64,000 nt of DNA from assembly GCA_002335605.1 (NCBI GenBank), contig BEDY01000009.1, positions 610,024 to 674,023 on the forward strand, in the 5' to 3' direction. The notes beneath the pieces were generated by a model, which saw only the letters and a list, made by a program, of their open reading frames with translations, made no database searches and was not told the origin of the DNA. The first letter of the stretch is position 1, and every line of letters starts with the position of its first letter. Source of the DNA: Prillingera fragicola. Lineage: Eukaryota; Basidiomycota; Tremellomycetes; Trichosporonales; Trichosporonaceae. The position numbers and the translations under genes were made by a program. Positions 43,789 through 54,661 of the stretch are shown here, one piece after another.

Positions 43789-45068
43789 TCAGACAAGACT
43801 ACTCCCCTCGGTCGCCCCCTTGCGGCCACTCGGGCTCGGGACACGGCGCACCGGGTCAGCGGCCGCTGGCGCCATGTTCAGGCTGCTGCTGACTGCCGGC
43901 GGGTGCGTGTCGTCAATGGGCGACTCTTCGAGCTCGTACTCGTCGTACACTGCTGGATCGGGCGAGGGTGCGTCCGAGCGCCGTGCGCGCGTGTCTAGCG
44001 TGACTGGAGCGGCGCCAGAGAGGCGGGTCGTTACAGACGACCACACTGATTCGCCGAGGTTGGACAGCGCAGGGGGGATGGACGAGCTGCCGCGGCGGAC
44101 CGGAGCGTGGGCAGAGCGCAAGAGACCGGCGGCTTCGGTGCTCATCCTCGGTGAGGCGGGGGGGGTTGAGCCCGAGATTGACGGGGGTCTGCGATGGGTG
44201 GCGTCGTCGTCTTCGTGCGCTGGGACGCGCTGGTAGAGATTGTCGTCGTCTTCGTCGTCCGAGTGACCGGCGGCTTCGAGGTCGCGGGTCTTGTCTTCAG
44301 GGCCTTTGCCGGCCTTAATGAGCTGATCAATGGTGACAAACTGGAGCACGTTCATGATCATTGGGAAGATGGCAAGGACAAAAATGACTTGCGCATCCGG
44401 GTTGAACCACGACAGCAGCGACTGGGAGCCACGGATGAGCGACGCCGAAATGTGCGGCAGCGTCAGGGGCAGAAGCACAATGAGCTTCATCGTCACAATG
44501 GCGAGGAGATAGGGCTGCAGCTGCTTGCCCCAGCTGGACGTTAGCTATAGCAGCACTACGGACTCACTAGCTCCACTGTGGCGGGTGGCCATACTGGCCC
44601 GACTGGTACCCCTCGCCGCCAAACCGCTTGATCAACAGGTGGGTGTAGAACATGAGCGCGAGGTAGAGTATTCCAATACCGATGGTCGTGTCGATGAGAA
44701 TGTTGAGAAAGTAGAGCGAGCACGGGTTCTGCGCGCTCGCGTCGGCCACTACGCTCGATATCTTCCAGTCAGCTCTTGTGCCTTGGTTCAGCACGCACCA
44801 AGATGTTCAACCCATGCACGACCGCCTGCCCAACCAGCTGCTTGCCCACATCGAGCACCCAGACGCGCCACCTTCGTTTCCTGCGCTCATAGTGTCGTTT
44901 AATGACCAGTGCGCCAATGACCACGACGCCCATGAGCGCCTGGACAATCAGTGCCGTCGGGCCAAACAGATGACAGCTGTCGGCTACCGGGTCCGGTGGC
45001 GCTTCGTCGACTGGTGCTGTGGGACTTGGGAACGGGGAGCCCAGTACTGACGTTGCAGTACCGTCCAT
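43789..45068 (-). CDS. STIMATE/TMEM110-family membrane protein (yeast YPL162C-like)
   Basis: Predicted 402-residue polytopic membrane protein. Family motifs: CHLFGPTALIVQALMGVVVI, KRRWRVWVLDVGKQLVGQAVVHGLN, NPCSLYFLNILIDTTIGIGI, GYQSGQYG, SYWGKQLQPYL and VIFVLAIFPMIMNVLQF. About five membrane helices precede a disordered acidic/Ser-rich cytosolic tail. Human STIMATE sits at ER-plasma membrane junctions and aids STIM1; the yeast relative is a vacuolar membrane protein of unknown role, so localisation here is open. Introns: 44798-44762 (37 nt) and 44567-44534 (34 nt, branch CTAAC). The 34-nt intron is among the shortest in the window. Confidence 0.87.
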
Positions 45069-45579
45069 CGTAGCTGGGAGATGGGTGGAGGTAAGAGGGG
45101 GGGGGAAGGAGTGGACGGGGTGTTGGTCGCGTGTGGGCCGAGATGGGTGGATGGGGCTGAGCGGCGGGGGCCGTTATGCGTGTGGTGTGGGGTGTGTGCG
45201 CATGGGTCGGGTGGTGGCGAGGGGAACGAGAGCGGAGAGCGGAGCACTGGGTGGGATTTGATGTGTTTTGAATAGGATATACAATGAGAGTGAAGAGTAG
45301 CAGATGGTACGACGAAGAGCAAGAGATCCAAGTCGAGCAATGGACCACGCCGAGAGGTCGTCTCCCTGCCCATTTCGTCACCTATTAGAAAACAAGTTGT
45401 AATACTTTTGATCCCGTGTTGTAATGGCCATGTTTGTAATGCTTTCAAATGGGAGAGCCACGTGGTCGGCTATGCATTTCAGGCACCGTTCAGCTGGGCG
45501 GCAAAAATCCAAAAATCTCATCTCTCATCCCGGCTCACTCTTGTCGTCTGACACTATCCACACCGACAACACTGGCAGT
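45069..45579. promoter_or_regulatory. Divergent promoter STIMATE-like / RRG9
   Basis: A 511-bp divergent region with CACGTG at 45459-45464, 116 bp upstream of the RRG9 start. In-frame ATGs upstream (from 45424) would add a non-presequence-like extension to Rrg9 and were not used. Confidence 0.5.
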
Positions 45580-46813
45580 ATGCGTACAGCAGCGCACACC
45601 CTCGCAGGGCCCTCACGCTCAGCAGCCCGCACACTGCACACCACTGCACCCACACTGGTCAAACGTCCCCAACGCCCATTTCAAGCCTTTATCCCCCCCG
45701 ACCCGACGAGGCATAGTGGAACCCCGCTGCAAGGCAAAAGGGAGCTCGCACACCTCCAACACCTGCAGGACGTCGAGGATGGGCACCGTGTCACGAAGGT
45801 GGAACAGTATGGGTCGGATAATGGGTTTGGACTGAGGTCTGGGGACTTCCAGAGGCACAAGTACACGGGCAGTGGGTGGAAGAGGGCTGTGGATGCTTTT
45901 CGACAAGGAAAGGATATCGCGCCAGGGAGATCGTGGGGCGGGGCAAGGACGCGTGAGCGAGAGGACTCGCAACGTCGCACTGGCGGCGGCTTTGAACCGA
46001 GGAGAACGCACACTCCGCGCCAAGACTACGAGCAGCGCGACCGTCCGCGGCGCCGCAGCACCTTTGGGCTGCGTTCCAACGCCGACTCGGAGTCGCCGTC
46101 TCATTCCAAGGAGCCGGAACCGAGGGAGCTCTTTGGCGCCGTGCGTGAGGAGAGCTCGCATGAACGGCACCAGCGCCGTTCCGGTAGTGGCTTTGGCTTG
46201 CGGTCGAAGCATTCAGAGTCTCTGGCCCATGTCAAGCAGGACCGCGCACCTAGGGAGAGCCACGACCGCCCACCCCGCGACGACCGCGAGTACCAGTCTC
46301 GTCCCCGTGAGGATCGCCTGGACCGCGCTAGCCGCACCAGCCGCATTGACGACGACGCCGCCGCGCCAACTGAGGGTTCGTTTCCGCGCCGCCCCCGACC
46401 CCACACTCGCTGACGCACCAGCATCGGCCCCCCTTGCAGCGCCAGCCAAGCGCCGGTGGCAGCCGACCAAGAAACTCACGTTTGCGGCCATGGCGGGCCT
46501 TCGCGAGCTGCACATCCAGGACCCGACGCGGTTTACGCGTTCTGTGCTTTCCGAGCAGTTTGGCATCTCTGAAGAAGCCGTCAAGCGGATCTTGCGCAGC
46601 AAGTTCCGGTCCCAGGGCGGTGATGAGGTTGCGATGGGTATGACGCCCGGCGTTGACGGTCCGCTGGGGCCGCTTGAGAGTGGGATGGGCAAGTGGGACC
46701 GCAGTCCCGAGTCGGGCGAGGATGTCAGTCCTGTGCCTACTATTCGGAGGGCGTTTGCCATGAAGCGCGCGCTGGAGGCGCAGGCGGCTGAGGCTGGTGA
46801 GGCGAGGGAGTAA
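45580..46813 (+). CDS. RRG9: Rrg9/neugrin-like mitochondrial protein
   Basis: Predicted 395-residue protein. It starts with an Arg/Ala/Ser-rich presequence (MRTAAHTLAGPSRSAARTLH), as expected for a matrix protein needed for mitochondrial genome maintenance or mitoribosome assembly. A long charged, disordered middle (rich in RxxR, DR, ER) contains GFGLRS-type internal repeats. The diagnostic Rrg9/neugrin core is C-terminal: RRWQPTKKLTF, AMAGLRELHIQDPTRFTRS and LSEQFGISEEAVKRILRSKF. One 46-nt intron (46376-46421) uses a GTTCGT donor, also seen in the IMP dehydrogenase gene, with branch CTGAC and CAG. Confidence 0.88.
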
Positions 46814-46930
46814 GAAGGAGAGCATCAGGTGTTTGCACCACTCATTTCAATGCATTGCATACAGGTTTGGTCTAGAGATACAGTAATCGTGACACGTCCT
46901 CACCAAGGCTAGCTCGCCTTGAGCTTGCAG

Positions 46931-48154
46931 CTACTCGTCACACCCCTTTGCAAACGCAATCAACACCAGCGTCCCGACCTTGCACCCAATAGACATAACC
47001 GCGACGACCCAATTATGTGCCCACCGATGCACGATGGCGCCGATAAAACACCCCGTGACAATGGTCAAGATGTACAGTGCCCGGAGGTTACGCGACCTGG
47101 CCTCCTTGTTACTCCAGCGCTTGAAAAAGTGGATGTCAATAACGAGCTCGACCATGGGCGACGTCATGGGCGCGGTGACGATTTCGGGCACCTTGCTCTG
47201 CCTCGCCGACGTGACTTGGGCGCCGGACATGAAGGCGAGCATAAACATGGGCACCCACTCAAACTTGCCGTGAATGTTGGTCAGGGGCGGGCCGACGGGG
47301 GAGACGAGCACGCACGCGGCCGTGATGAGAAAGAGCTGGAGCGTCGTCGTCGCCAGCCACCAGGCGCGGCGCGTCGAGCCAACGTGGTTGCCAATGTGGC
47401 CCAGGATGAAGGAGGCGAGGTAGAAGGTGCCCAGGGACGTGCCCGTCATTATAAGGCGGACGGGAATGGTGCCCACTGCGGCGAGGGTCATGAGGACGAC
47501 GTTTCCGGTTTCTGGTCGGGGTTAGTTGCCGCCTCGCAAGAGCTGGGGACATACGGTTGGATGCAAAGGTGCTAAAGTCGGCATAGGTCGTAGAGTCGAG
47601 CAGGCTGGGGTGTCAACAATGATCAGAAACTGGACACTTACCCAGCAGAAAACGCCTGCATGAGCAGAATGGGCACAAACTGCGGCGGTGCAATCTTGGC
47701 CATCCCCCAGCTCCGCCAGCTATCTGGATCATAGAGCACGGTGGGCCGCGCCCAGTACTTGTCCCTGCGGCGCTTACGCTTGCGCTCGAGCTCTGCTTCT
47801 GCTGCGTCGCGTGCGTGCGGGTAGTCTTCCTTTGTTGCCAGGGGTGGGGATGGGGAGAGGGAGAGGGGGGCAGAGTGGTCGTTGCCGTTGGGGAGCCGGG
47901 GGGCTGGCGAGGCTGGTCGTGTGCTCTCTGGTCCAGCGTCGAAGGTGGATGCTGGCGGCGTGTGTAGCGGTGTAGTCGATTTGACGGCCGTGTGCCGCGA
48001 GCTGGCACTCGGTTCAAGCCTGCAGGTCAGCACGCGACTATGCGTAGACGGAGACTCACAGAGACGACCCTGGTGACGGACCGATGTTGGGTGGCGGCAC
48101 GTCGTGCTCCGCCGGGCCTGCTGTTTGTTGTGGTGTTGGATTTGATGTGTGCAT
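46931..48154 (-). CDS. DUF1275/YoaK-family membrane protein
   Basis: Predicted 367-residue membrane protein of unknown function. A disordered N-terminal third ends in a basic stretch (ERKRKRRRDKYW), then about six hydrophobic helices with family motifs: GLLDSTTYADFSTFASNQTGNVVLM across two junctions, LASFILGHIGNHV, FMLAFMSGAQV and TSPMVELVIDI. Introns: 48059-48020 (40 nt), 47641-47605 (37 nt) and 47554-47512 (43 nt). In fungi the family is annotated only as DUF1275; transport is plausible but unproven. Convergent with RRG9, 117 bp between stops. Confidence 0.87.
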
Positions 48155-48806
48155 GGCGATAGAGTGGGAGAGAGAGAGGTCGTGCTAGGAACGATACAGC
48201 CAGGTCATGAAGAACAATGAGAAAATGGGCATGTATATGCTGTTGCTCGACGTTCGGAATGGCCCACTGGGACTCGGCGGAGCATGCCGAAGAGGGTAAA
48301 AACAATTTGGAAAAACAAACTCCTGGTGGGAGATGTACGTCACAGTGGCCAGGCAGTGTTGGAATCGGCGCGTAGTTGAACAGCAAGAAATAGACCTATT
48401 CGTTGCGTTGCGGGGGCATGCTTGGAACGGGAATCGGCTTGTACAGTTTGGGAAGAGCATGTTGCTCTCGTATCTCGACTGGGTGTAGATACACACACAC
48501 AAAGAGTTGGAATCGTCGGTGGCCAGGTGGCGCGTCATCCCTCGGTGCTGACCGAAACCCAAGTACATACCTCTGCGCCATGCCCAATGACTCTCTAGAC
48601 GTTCCCCAGTATTTGGAAAGCCTTGCAGAGCTTCAAGGACGCTTCCAGACAACATCAAAGTCTCACGTCAGATGCACCTGGACTGCCACCGAGACACGGA
48701 TCGGCGCACGGCCCACCTCGCCGACGCCGATCGCCACCCAACATCCGGTCATCATCGACATCAGCCTACATACAAGTACAGAAACCATCCAAACCCTCTA
48801 AGCCAC
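48155..48806. other. Spacer between DUF1275 gene and Syn8-like SNARE
   Basis: A 652-bp interval: promoter side of the DUF1275 gene and 3' side of the SNARE gene. A (CA)n-like run (ACACACACACA) occurs near 48490. No coding support. Confidence 0.5.
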
Positions 48807-49835
48807 CTAAGTCTTGAACACGATAATAAGCAGCAGCAGCACAACAATAAGCCCCACAATGGTAATAGTGCTCCCTACACTCGTCAGCTCCCCTCCAACA
48901 ACAGCCGCCTCGACAGATTCGAACCCACGCCGCACTCACCATGCTGCTTGGCGTTATCAGCCACGGTATCCAGACTCCGCCGTGCGCGATTCAACCGCGC
49001 GGCGGTACGGTCCATGCCTGCCTCGGTGTCTTCGAGGAGCTCGTGGTGAATGTCCAGCTCGTCGCCAATCTGGACTGACAAGTGATTTTGGCGGCCGATC
49101 GAGTGGGAGAGCAGGTTTAGGCGCTCGTCTTGGTCTGTAGCTGTCAGCGCATTGCTCAGACTGTCGCGGCTGCGCCGAGCTCCGCTCCAGTTGTGTGACG
49201 GACTCACCGTTCATCATCTCCTGCTGCTGCGACAGCACTGCACTGTGGTCAAACCCAGCATTCCCCTCTTCCTCATCGTCGTCATAGTCGCGGAACGGCC
49301 TAATAGGCTGCGGGGCCACCAGAGGCGGGTCGCGCTCATAGCTCTCCACACTGGGGCGTGCACGCAGGGGATCGCTCGCCTCGCTTGCTACGGATTGTGC
49401 CGCTGGACTTGGCACGCTGCAGTGTCAGCATCTAGCGCGATCTGCATCTGCACCCCCAGCCAAGCAGCCAGCCCTCTGCACAAGCACTCACCGCACCTCC
49501 CTCACCAACCCCTTTGCCCTCTCCCTCCCATCGTCGTCGGCCTGCAACATGGCGACGAGCCGGTCGTACCGCTGTCCCACCTCCTCGACAGCTTCGGCAT
49601 CCGCTCCCCCTGCCGCCGCGGCGTTCTTGCCCCCGACGCCCAGCCCGGTACCGACGATAGCTGCTGCTTCTGCCAGCTTTGCGAGATCGTTCCTGCACTG
49701 CGTGAGGGTGCGGACGAGCGAGGTCGTCGCGGCGGGGGACGGGACGAGGCCGAGCGAGAGCACGCGGGAGCGCTCCAGGAGCTGGGATTGGGCTGTTGTC
49801 AGCCTGTTGGATAGGGAGGCTAGGGCTGTCGACAT
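48807..49835 (-). CDS. SYN8: Syn8/syntaxin-8-like Qc-SNARE
   Basis: Predicted 271-residue tail-anchored SNARE for endosomal membrane fusion. The N-terminal region has helices compatible with a regulatory bundle (MSTALASLSNRLTTAQSQLL). After an acidic linker the SNARE helix reads DERLNLLSHSIGRQNHLSVQ then IGDELDIHHELLEDTEAGMD, with a Gln at the zero-layer position as in Qc-SNAREs. The last exon encodes a membrane anchor (TITIVGLIVVLLLLIIVFKT) ending three bases before the stop. Introns: 49491-49417 (75 nt), 49207-49135 (73 nt) and 48939-48875 (65 nt). Tlg1 is the nearest alternative. Confidence 0.83.
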
Positions 49836-50192
49836 GTTTTGGTTGGGGTGGAGATGTGCACTGCAGAGTGTCGTTGGGTGGATGACGCCTGGTCATGAGG
49901 AGATCGAGTGGCAAGGTGGGGGGAGTGGATAAAGTGGAGGTCGCCGCGACACGTCGAGTTGAATGACAGTTGCGATCATGAGCAGTGTTCACAACAACGA
50001 CTACGACGACTGCAAACGAGTAAAAGGAGACACTGAGCAGGCAGAGAATAGGTGAGTCGGAGATAGAGCTGCACTATGGTAGCAGCGCTGACAAACAGAC
50101 TGCTCCACCACAAAGCCCCATCCGTCACCACCCCTCCTCCAACCGCCTCTACCCTCTACAACCACACGTCGCACCCCAACGCACCAGACGAG
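49836..50192. promoter_or_regulatory. Divergent promoter SYN8 / OST4
   Basis: A 357-bp divergent region. An ATG at 50076 is in frame with OST4 and would add 39 residues; it probably lies in the 5' UTR or upstream of the main start. Confidence 0.5.
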
Positions 50193-50309
50193 ATGATCTC
50201 CGACACGGCCCTGACAGACCTCTCAAACGGCCTCGGCGTGACCGCCATGGTCCTCATCGTGGTCTACCACTTTGTCGCGGTCAACGGACGGAGGATGCAG
50301 GAGGTTTGA
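50193..50309 (+). CDS. OST4: Oligosaccharyltransferase subunit Ost4 (38 residues)
   Basis: A 38-residue microprotein: MISDTALTDLSNGLGVTAMV then a membrane segment ending LIVVYHFVAVN and a short polar tail. It matches yeast Ost4 in length, in the MISD start and in the pattern of one type I helix ending in (L/I)IVxYH. Ost4 links Stt3 to Ost3/Ost6 in the ER N-glycosylation complex. Single exon. An in-frame ATG at 50076 would give a 77-residue form whose extension (LLHHKAPSVTTPPPTAS) looks non-conserved, so the internal ATG is chosen. Confidence 0.88.
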   Translation: MISDTALTDLSNGLGVTAMVLIVVYHFVAVNGRRMQEV

Positions 50310-50751
50310 GGCAGCGCGGCGAGCCAAGGGGCGAGTGCGTGACAGCTGTGAGAGAGTACGACTGGTCGCTGAGAAGAATGAGCCGGCCGGTGTAGGCGCT
50401 GGTCGGCATAGAGGGCCTGGGGCCGATGTACATTGTATGCGTGCTGTGCGACTGACTGGCTGCGGAGCGCTGAATTGACGCCGGCTACTCGCTGCTGATG
50501 ATTGTCGCTGATGCGCATCACTGGCAGACAGTGAGGAGCATCACCAAGAGGCGCATGCAATTCCCAGCGTATCGTCGGCTTGCTCGTTCATCTCAGCCTG
50601 CGTTACTCGTCTACGTGGCAGTCGATACATGCTTCTACGCTCTACTCTACATCCGCACGCCCAGCGCGCGGTCTCTGCGCCATCTAGTTTGCTTTCTATG
50701 CGTTTTGTTTAGTTTCGAAACCAAGCCTAATCAATGTCCAACTCTCACTCT
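50310..50751. other. Convergent spacer OST4 / desaturase
   Basis: A 442-bp interval holding the 3' ends of two convergent genes. No further gene or repeat recognised. Confidence 0.5.
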
Positions 50752-52466
50752 CTAGTGCAGACTCTCACCCAGCCTCTCGGCCACCTCCTTGTCGGCAACC
50801 TGCTTGAGGATAACGAGCTGGTTGGCAACATCCTTGAGCGTGTTGAGCACCTTTTTGTTGCCGTCAATCCACCCGTGTTCGAGATACTCGATCTCGTGCT
50901 CCTTGCAAAACTCCTTGACGAGCAACGATGCCGGGCGGAGGTTGTGCCTCGGCATGCGGGGGAACAGGTGGTGTGTAACCTGCAGGTGCAGGCCGCCGTG
51001 GATAAACTCAATGTCTTCGCTGCACACCACGTCCATGGTCGTGCGGAGCTGGCGGGAGGGGAAGGATTCGGCCGGGCCCAGGTCTTCGGTGCTGCAGGCA
51101 AAGTGGCTGAGCACAATCTGGACGTGCACGGGTGACGCAAAGATGTGCGAGACGAGCATGTACGCGAGGGACATTTTCCAGCCGCCAAACTTTGCGAGGG
51201 AGCGGAGCATGGAGCCGTAGTAGAGCCAGTAGAAGGCGAGGCCGGCCATTTCGTAGACCCAGAACGCGTCGTGCTTTGCCTTGCCGCCCAGAAGGTAGCC
51301 GTAGCTGAGGGCATAGAGGTTGAAGCGCGCGAGCGACAGCACAAAGTAGTAGAGCTTGTGCTGGATCGTAATGAGGTAGCGCGACGGCGCGTCAAACTTG
51401 AGCACGCGCTTGTAGTAGGACGACCAGAGGTTGCGGAAGTACTGAGACGAAATAGCAAAGAAGGGCATGTGCTGAATGTCTGGATCGTGCTCCGGGTGGT
51501 TGGTCACCAGGTGGTGAATGTCGTGGTTGTCGCACCACCAGCCTGCCGACAGACCGCCGATCCAGTCGGCAATCGTCATGGCGATGACTCGGTCCCACCA
51601 CCAATCGCCAGTTACGCCACAGTGGCCCGCGTCGTGAACAAGGACTGTACAAGTTAGCACCGGAGAGCAGTGGACGCGGTCGACTCACAAGTAAGCTGCT
51701 GCCAGCACAAGCCCAGCAGTGCCGCGGAAACCATTTGGCCCAGCCAGCTAGTGCTGTAGAAGAACAAACCAAGTGCACTGCCAGCAAGAGCCAGGTAACG
51801 GCAAATGTCCTTTCCGTAGCCGGCCAGCGGACCCGGAGGCTTAAAGTATCCGGCGTCGACGACACGTTGCTTGAGCTTGAGGTAGGCCTTGCTCCTCGCG
51901 CGCTCCTCCCTCGCACTAATATCTTGGGGCGCAGCAGGTGGCTCCAGCTGCTCAACTGTGATCGTGACTACCTCGGGCCCATGAGGCTTGCCGTTTTCGA
52001 GCATCTGCGTGCCGAGGCGGATGTTACCCTCCCTCGCCCAGTGGCCCTTGACGCCGTCCGGGTGCTTGACAAGGCCAAGAGCAATAGGCGGAGTAAGAGG
52101 CTTCCATCCCTCGGCGTCGGTAAAGTCCTGCTCGTCGACCTGCGCGCAGGCAAACTTGAGCATACGCTCAAGGGTGCCGTCCGAGTGGTACGCCGCAATC
52201 TCGTCGCCGGCATCGCGCCCAACAAAGTGGAGTAGTGCCAGCGCGCCTCCAGGGTGGTGCTGGGCCCAAGATCCTACGTTGAGGACGAGCGAGCCGCGCA
52301 GCACGAGTGCTTGGCCTGCGACGATGCGGGAAGCAATCTCGGCGCGTGTCAGGCGTGGCAGGACGCGGGGTGCACGTGCTGTTCCTGCTGCTTCTGCTGT
52401 GGATTTCGTGGTAGTCCCTGGTAGGCCTGCGCCTGCGAGTGCCTCTGGGACTGATCCGTTTGCCAT
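50752..52466 (-). CDS. Sphingolipid delta-8 (E) desaturase
   Basis: Predicted 556-residue ER enzyme that introduces the delta-8 double bond into the long-chain base of fungal glucosylceramide. The N-terminal cytochrome b5 domain has the haem motif HHPGG and a second ligand in AYHSD. The desaturase core has three His boxes: HDAGH, NHDIHH and, near the C-terminus, HLQVTHHLF, where Gln replaces the first His as in front-end desaturases. Membrane helices lie between the boxes. One 44-nt intron (51688-51645) falls just before the first box and reconstructs LTFLVHDAGH. Typical fungal enzymes are about 540-580 residues, so it is complete. Confidence 0.88.
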
Positions 52467-53055
52467 GACTGTTGTCGTTGTGTGTGTAGAGAGAGTTGTA
52501 TGGACACGTCGTCGTTGATGGCAGCACAGAGTAACATGTCCAACATGGTTCGACTTTGGTCAGGGCTCAGGGACAGCGAAGAGGGCGCGGATGGGATGTT
52601 CATTTCAGGGTCAGACCACGTGGTAGACAGGTTGGTTCCGCTTTTAAATGGGGGGTACTTACAAGGGATCCAAAGTGTGTGGTGGCAAACAGTCACGTGA
52701 CACTACTCTTCGGACATGGCCACTTTTAGGCAGATCCTGGATCATTCGGAGTAGACGAGGTGGCAGTCGGAATGGTGGGCTGGACAACTACGACGACGAG
52801 CAGCACCTACTACGATGAGCCGGGGCAGCACGGAGTATAGGACAATAAGAACTACCTGAACGACGTGGCCAACGGTTGCTCCTACATAAACCTCTATACT
52901 CTGTCGCTGCTGGCATCTCTCCCACCCACCTCGACGTCATTTGACTTTTGCCACAACTGAAATTGGCCACCACCACCCATCTTCACCCACCCACGCGGTA
53001 ACCTCGTCTTTCCAACAGCACGACTCTCTTGCCACTGCACTTATTCTCACAAAAA
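52467..53055. promoter_or_regulatory. Divergent promoter desaturase / ETHE1-like gene
   Basis: A 589-bp divergent region with two CACGTG sites: CCACGTGG at 52616-52623 and the palindrome GTCACGTGAC at 52692-52701. Cbf1-like sites could suit a sulphur-metabolism gene such as the ETHE1-like one, but this is inference. Confidence 0.55.
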
Positions 53056-54224
53056 ATGTCGCGTCACATCGCTACCACTGGCGCCAGGCGTCTTGCAGCT
53101 GTTGCATCTCGCAGCGCCCGCGTCCTCCCCACCCTCAGCGCGTCCGTGCACGCCGGGCCGAGCACCTCCACCGCGAGGTCGGCTTTCATCAGCCAGTACG
53201 TCGTTGCCGGATCTTGCCACCACCCACAACGCAGAGCTAACATTACAGGACCCGCCAGAACCACTTTCTCTCCACTATCCGCAACGCACCCCCCGCGCCG
53301 GCTCCCGCGCAGCCCTACTCCACCCACCCCCCGACCCCCTCGGCAGCGGCCAACACCTCGCCGCTGGTCCACGCCTTCTTTGACGTGGCGACCGCAACAT
53401 GGACATACGTTGTCATTGACCCTTCGACATCCAAAGCAATCGTCGTCGACCCCGTGCTCGACTATGACCCTGCCTCGGGGCGTGTAGCCTTCTCCTCCGT
53501 CCAGGCACTCGCAGCATTCATCAAAAAGGAAAACCTCGACGTGACAGCGATAATGGAAACCCACGTCCACGCCGACCACCTCACGGGCGCGTTTGCGCTG
53601 AAAGAACTCCTCCCAGCACACCCCCCCGTGCACGTCGGCGACAAGGTACACATCGCGCAGGGCCACTTTGGCCCCGTGTACGGCCTCGACGGCGTCGAGA
53701 TGGGCGCGTCCTTTGACGCCTTCATGCCGGACGGCGGCAGCACGACGCTGGGCAACATGGCCGTCTCCTTCATGGCCCTCCCCGGCCACACGCCCGAGTC
53801 CATGGGGATCCTCATCGGCGACGCGCTCTTCGCCGGCGACTCCATCTTCCTCCCGGACGTCGGCACCGCGCGCGTCGACTTTCCCGGCGGCTCCGCCGCA
53901 GCGCTCTACGACAGCATCCAGCGCATGCTCGCGCTCGACAGCGACGTCCGGATCTTCTCGGGGCACGACTACGCGCCCGCGTCCCGCCCGCAGGTCGCGT
54001 GTATGGCGAGTGTCGGCGCGCAGAGGGAGCACAACAAGCATGTCGGCGGTGGGGCTACCGAGGAGAGTTTTGTCAGGCAGCGCAACGAGCGGGACGCGGA
54101 GCTCGGCGCGCCGAGGTTGCTGCACGCGTCGCTCCAGGTTAATTTGCGCGCGGGGAGGATGCCAGAGCCTGACGAGCAGGGGAGAGCCTACATGAAGACG
54201 CCGGTGAGGCTCCCGGGGGCTTAG
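53056..54224 (+). CDS. ETHE1-like metallo-beta-lactamase-fold protein, mitochondrial
   Basis: Predicted 371-residue enzyme. The N-terminus (MSRHIATTGARRLAAVASRS) is a strong mitochondrial presequence. The core has the metal-binding motif ETHVHADHLTGA, ALPGHTPESMG, LFAGDSIF with its metal-bridging Asp, and SGHDYAP, the arrangement of persulfide dioxygenases (ETHE1) and related glyoxalase II-like enzymes. If ETHE1-type, it would oxidise glutathione persulfide to sulfite in mitochondrial sulfide catabolism. One 53-nt intron (53196-53248, donor GTACGT, branch CTAAC). A bacterial-type MBL hydrolase of related function is the alternative. Confidence 0.83.
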
Positions 54225-54661
54225 TCGGGGCCTAGGTTGGGATCAGTAGTATCAGGTCTAATCATGCATTGGTTGAAGAAATCGTGTGAGAGGCTTCTGG
54301 CGTGCACTTGAGCACGACTTTGTGTTGCTGCATGCAGCTTGTTGGTGTTGCTGTTGCCCACTGCTGATCGGTCCGCAGCCCAGCGCCACTCGCCACTCGC
54401 TGAGGTCGACACGGTCGCCACTTGGCTCCAACGACCTGCCCCCGTCTAGGCCTTGTGCCCTGTTAGCAGCTCAGGACGTTCACTGCTAGCGCGCGCTGGC
54501 GCTCGCCGCTGCCGCCACTCGTGCACATGCTGCATAGCCCGCATCGTAACGAACCAATGTATATAGAAACCACGAATTACCGAAAGACTCGTCGCGACAT
54601 CTCCATCTCCCCCAGTGGGTATTTCAAGCGAGGTATCACTTTTGTTGTTTTTGGATTGCTT
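54225..54661. other. Convergent spacer ETHE1-like / PCT1
   Basis: A 437-bp interval between two convergent 3' ends; probably 3' UTRs. No other feature seen. Confidence 0.5.

Noticed and set aside
48875..48939. B-box-like GGGTTCGAATC inside a Syn8 intron, suggesting a tRNA
   Set aside because: The 65-nt intron is too short and lacks the A box and acceptor stem; it is needed for splicing the SNARE gene.
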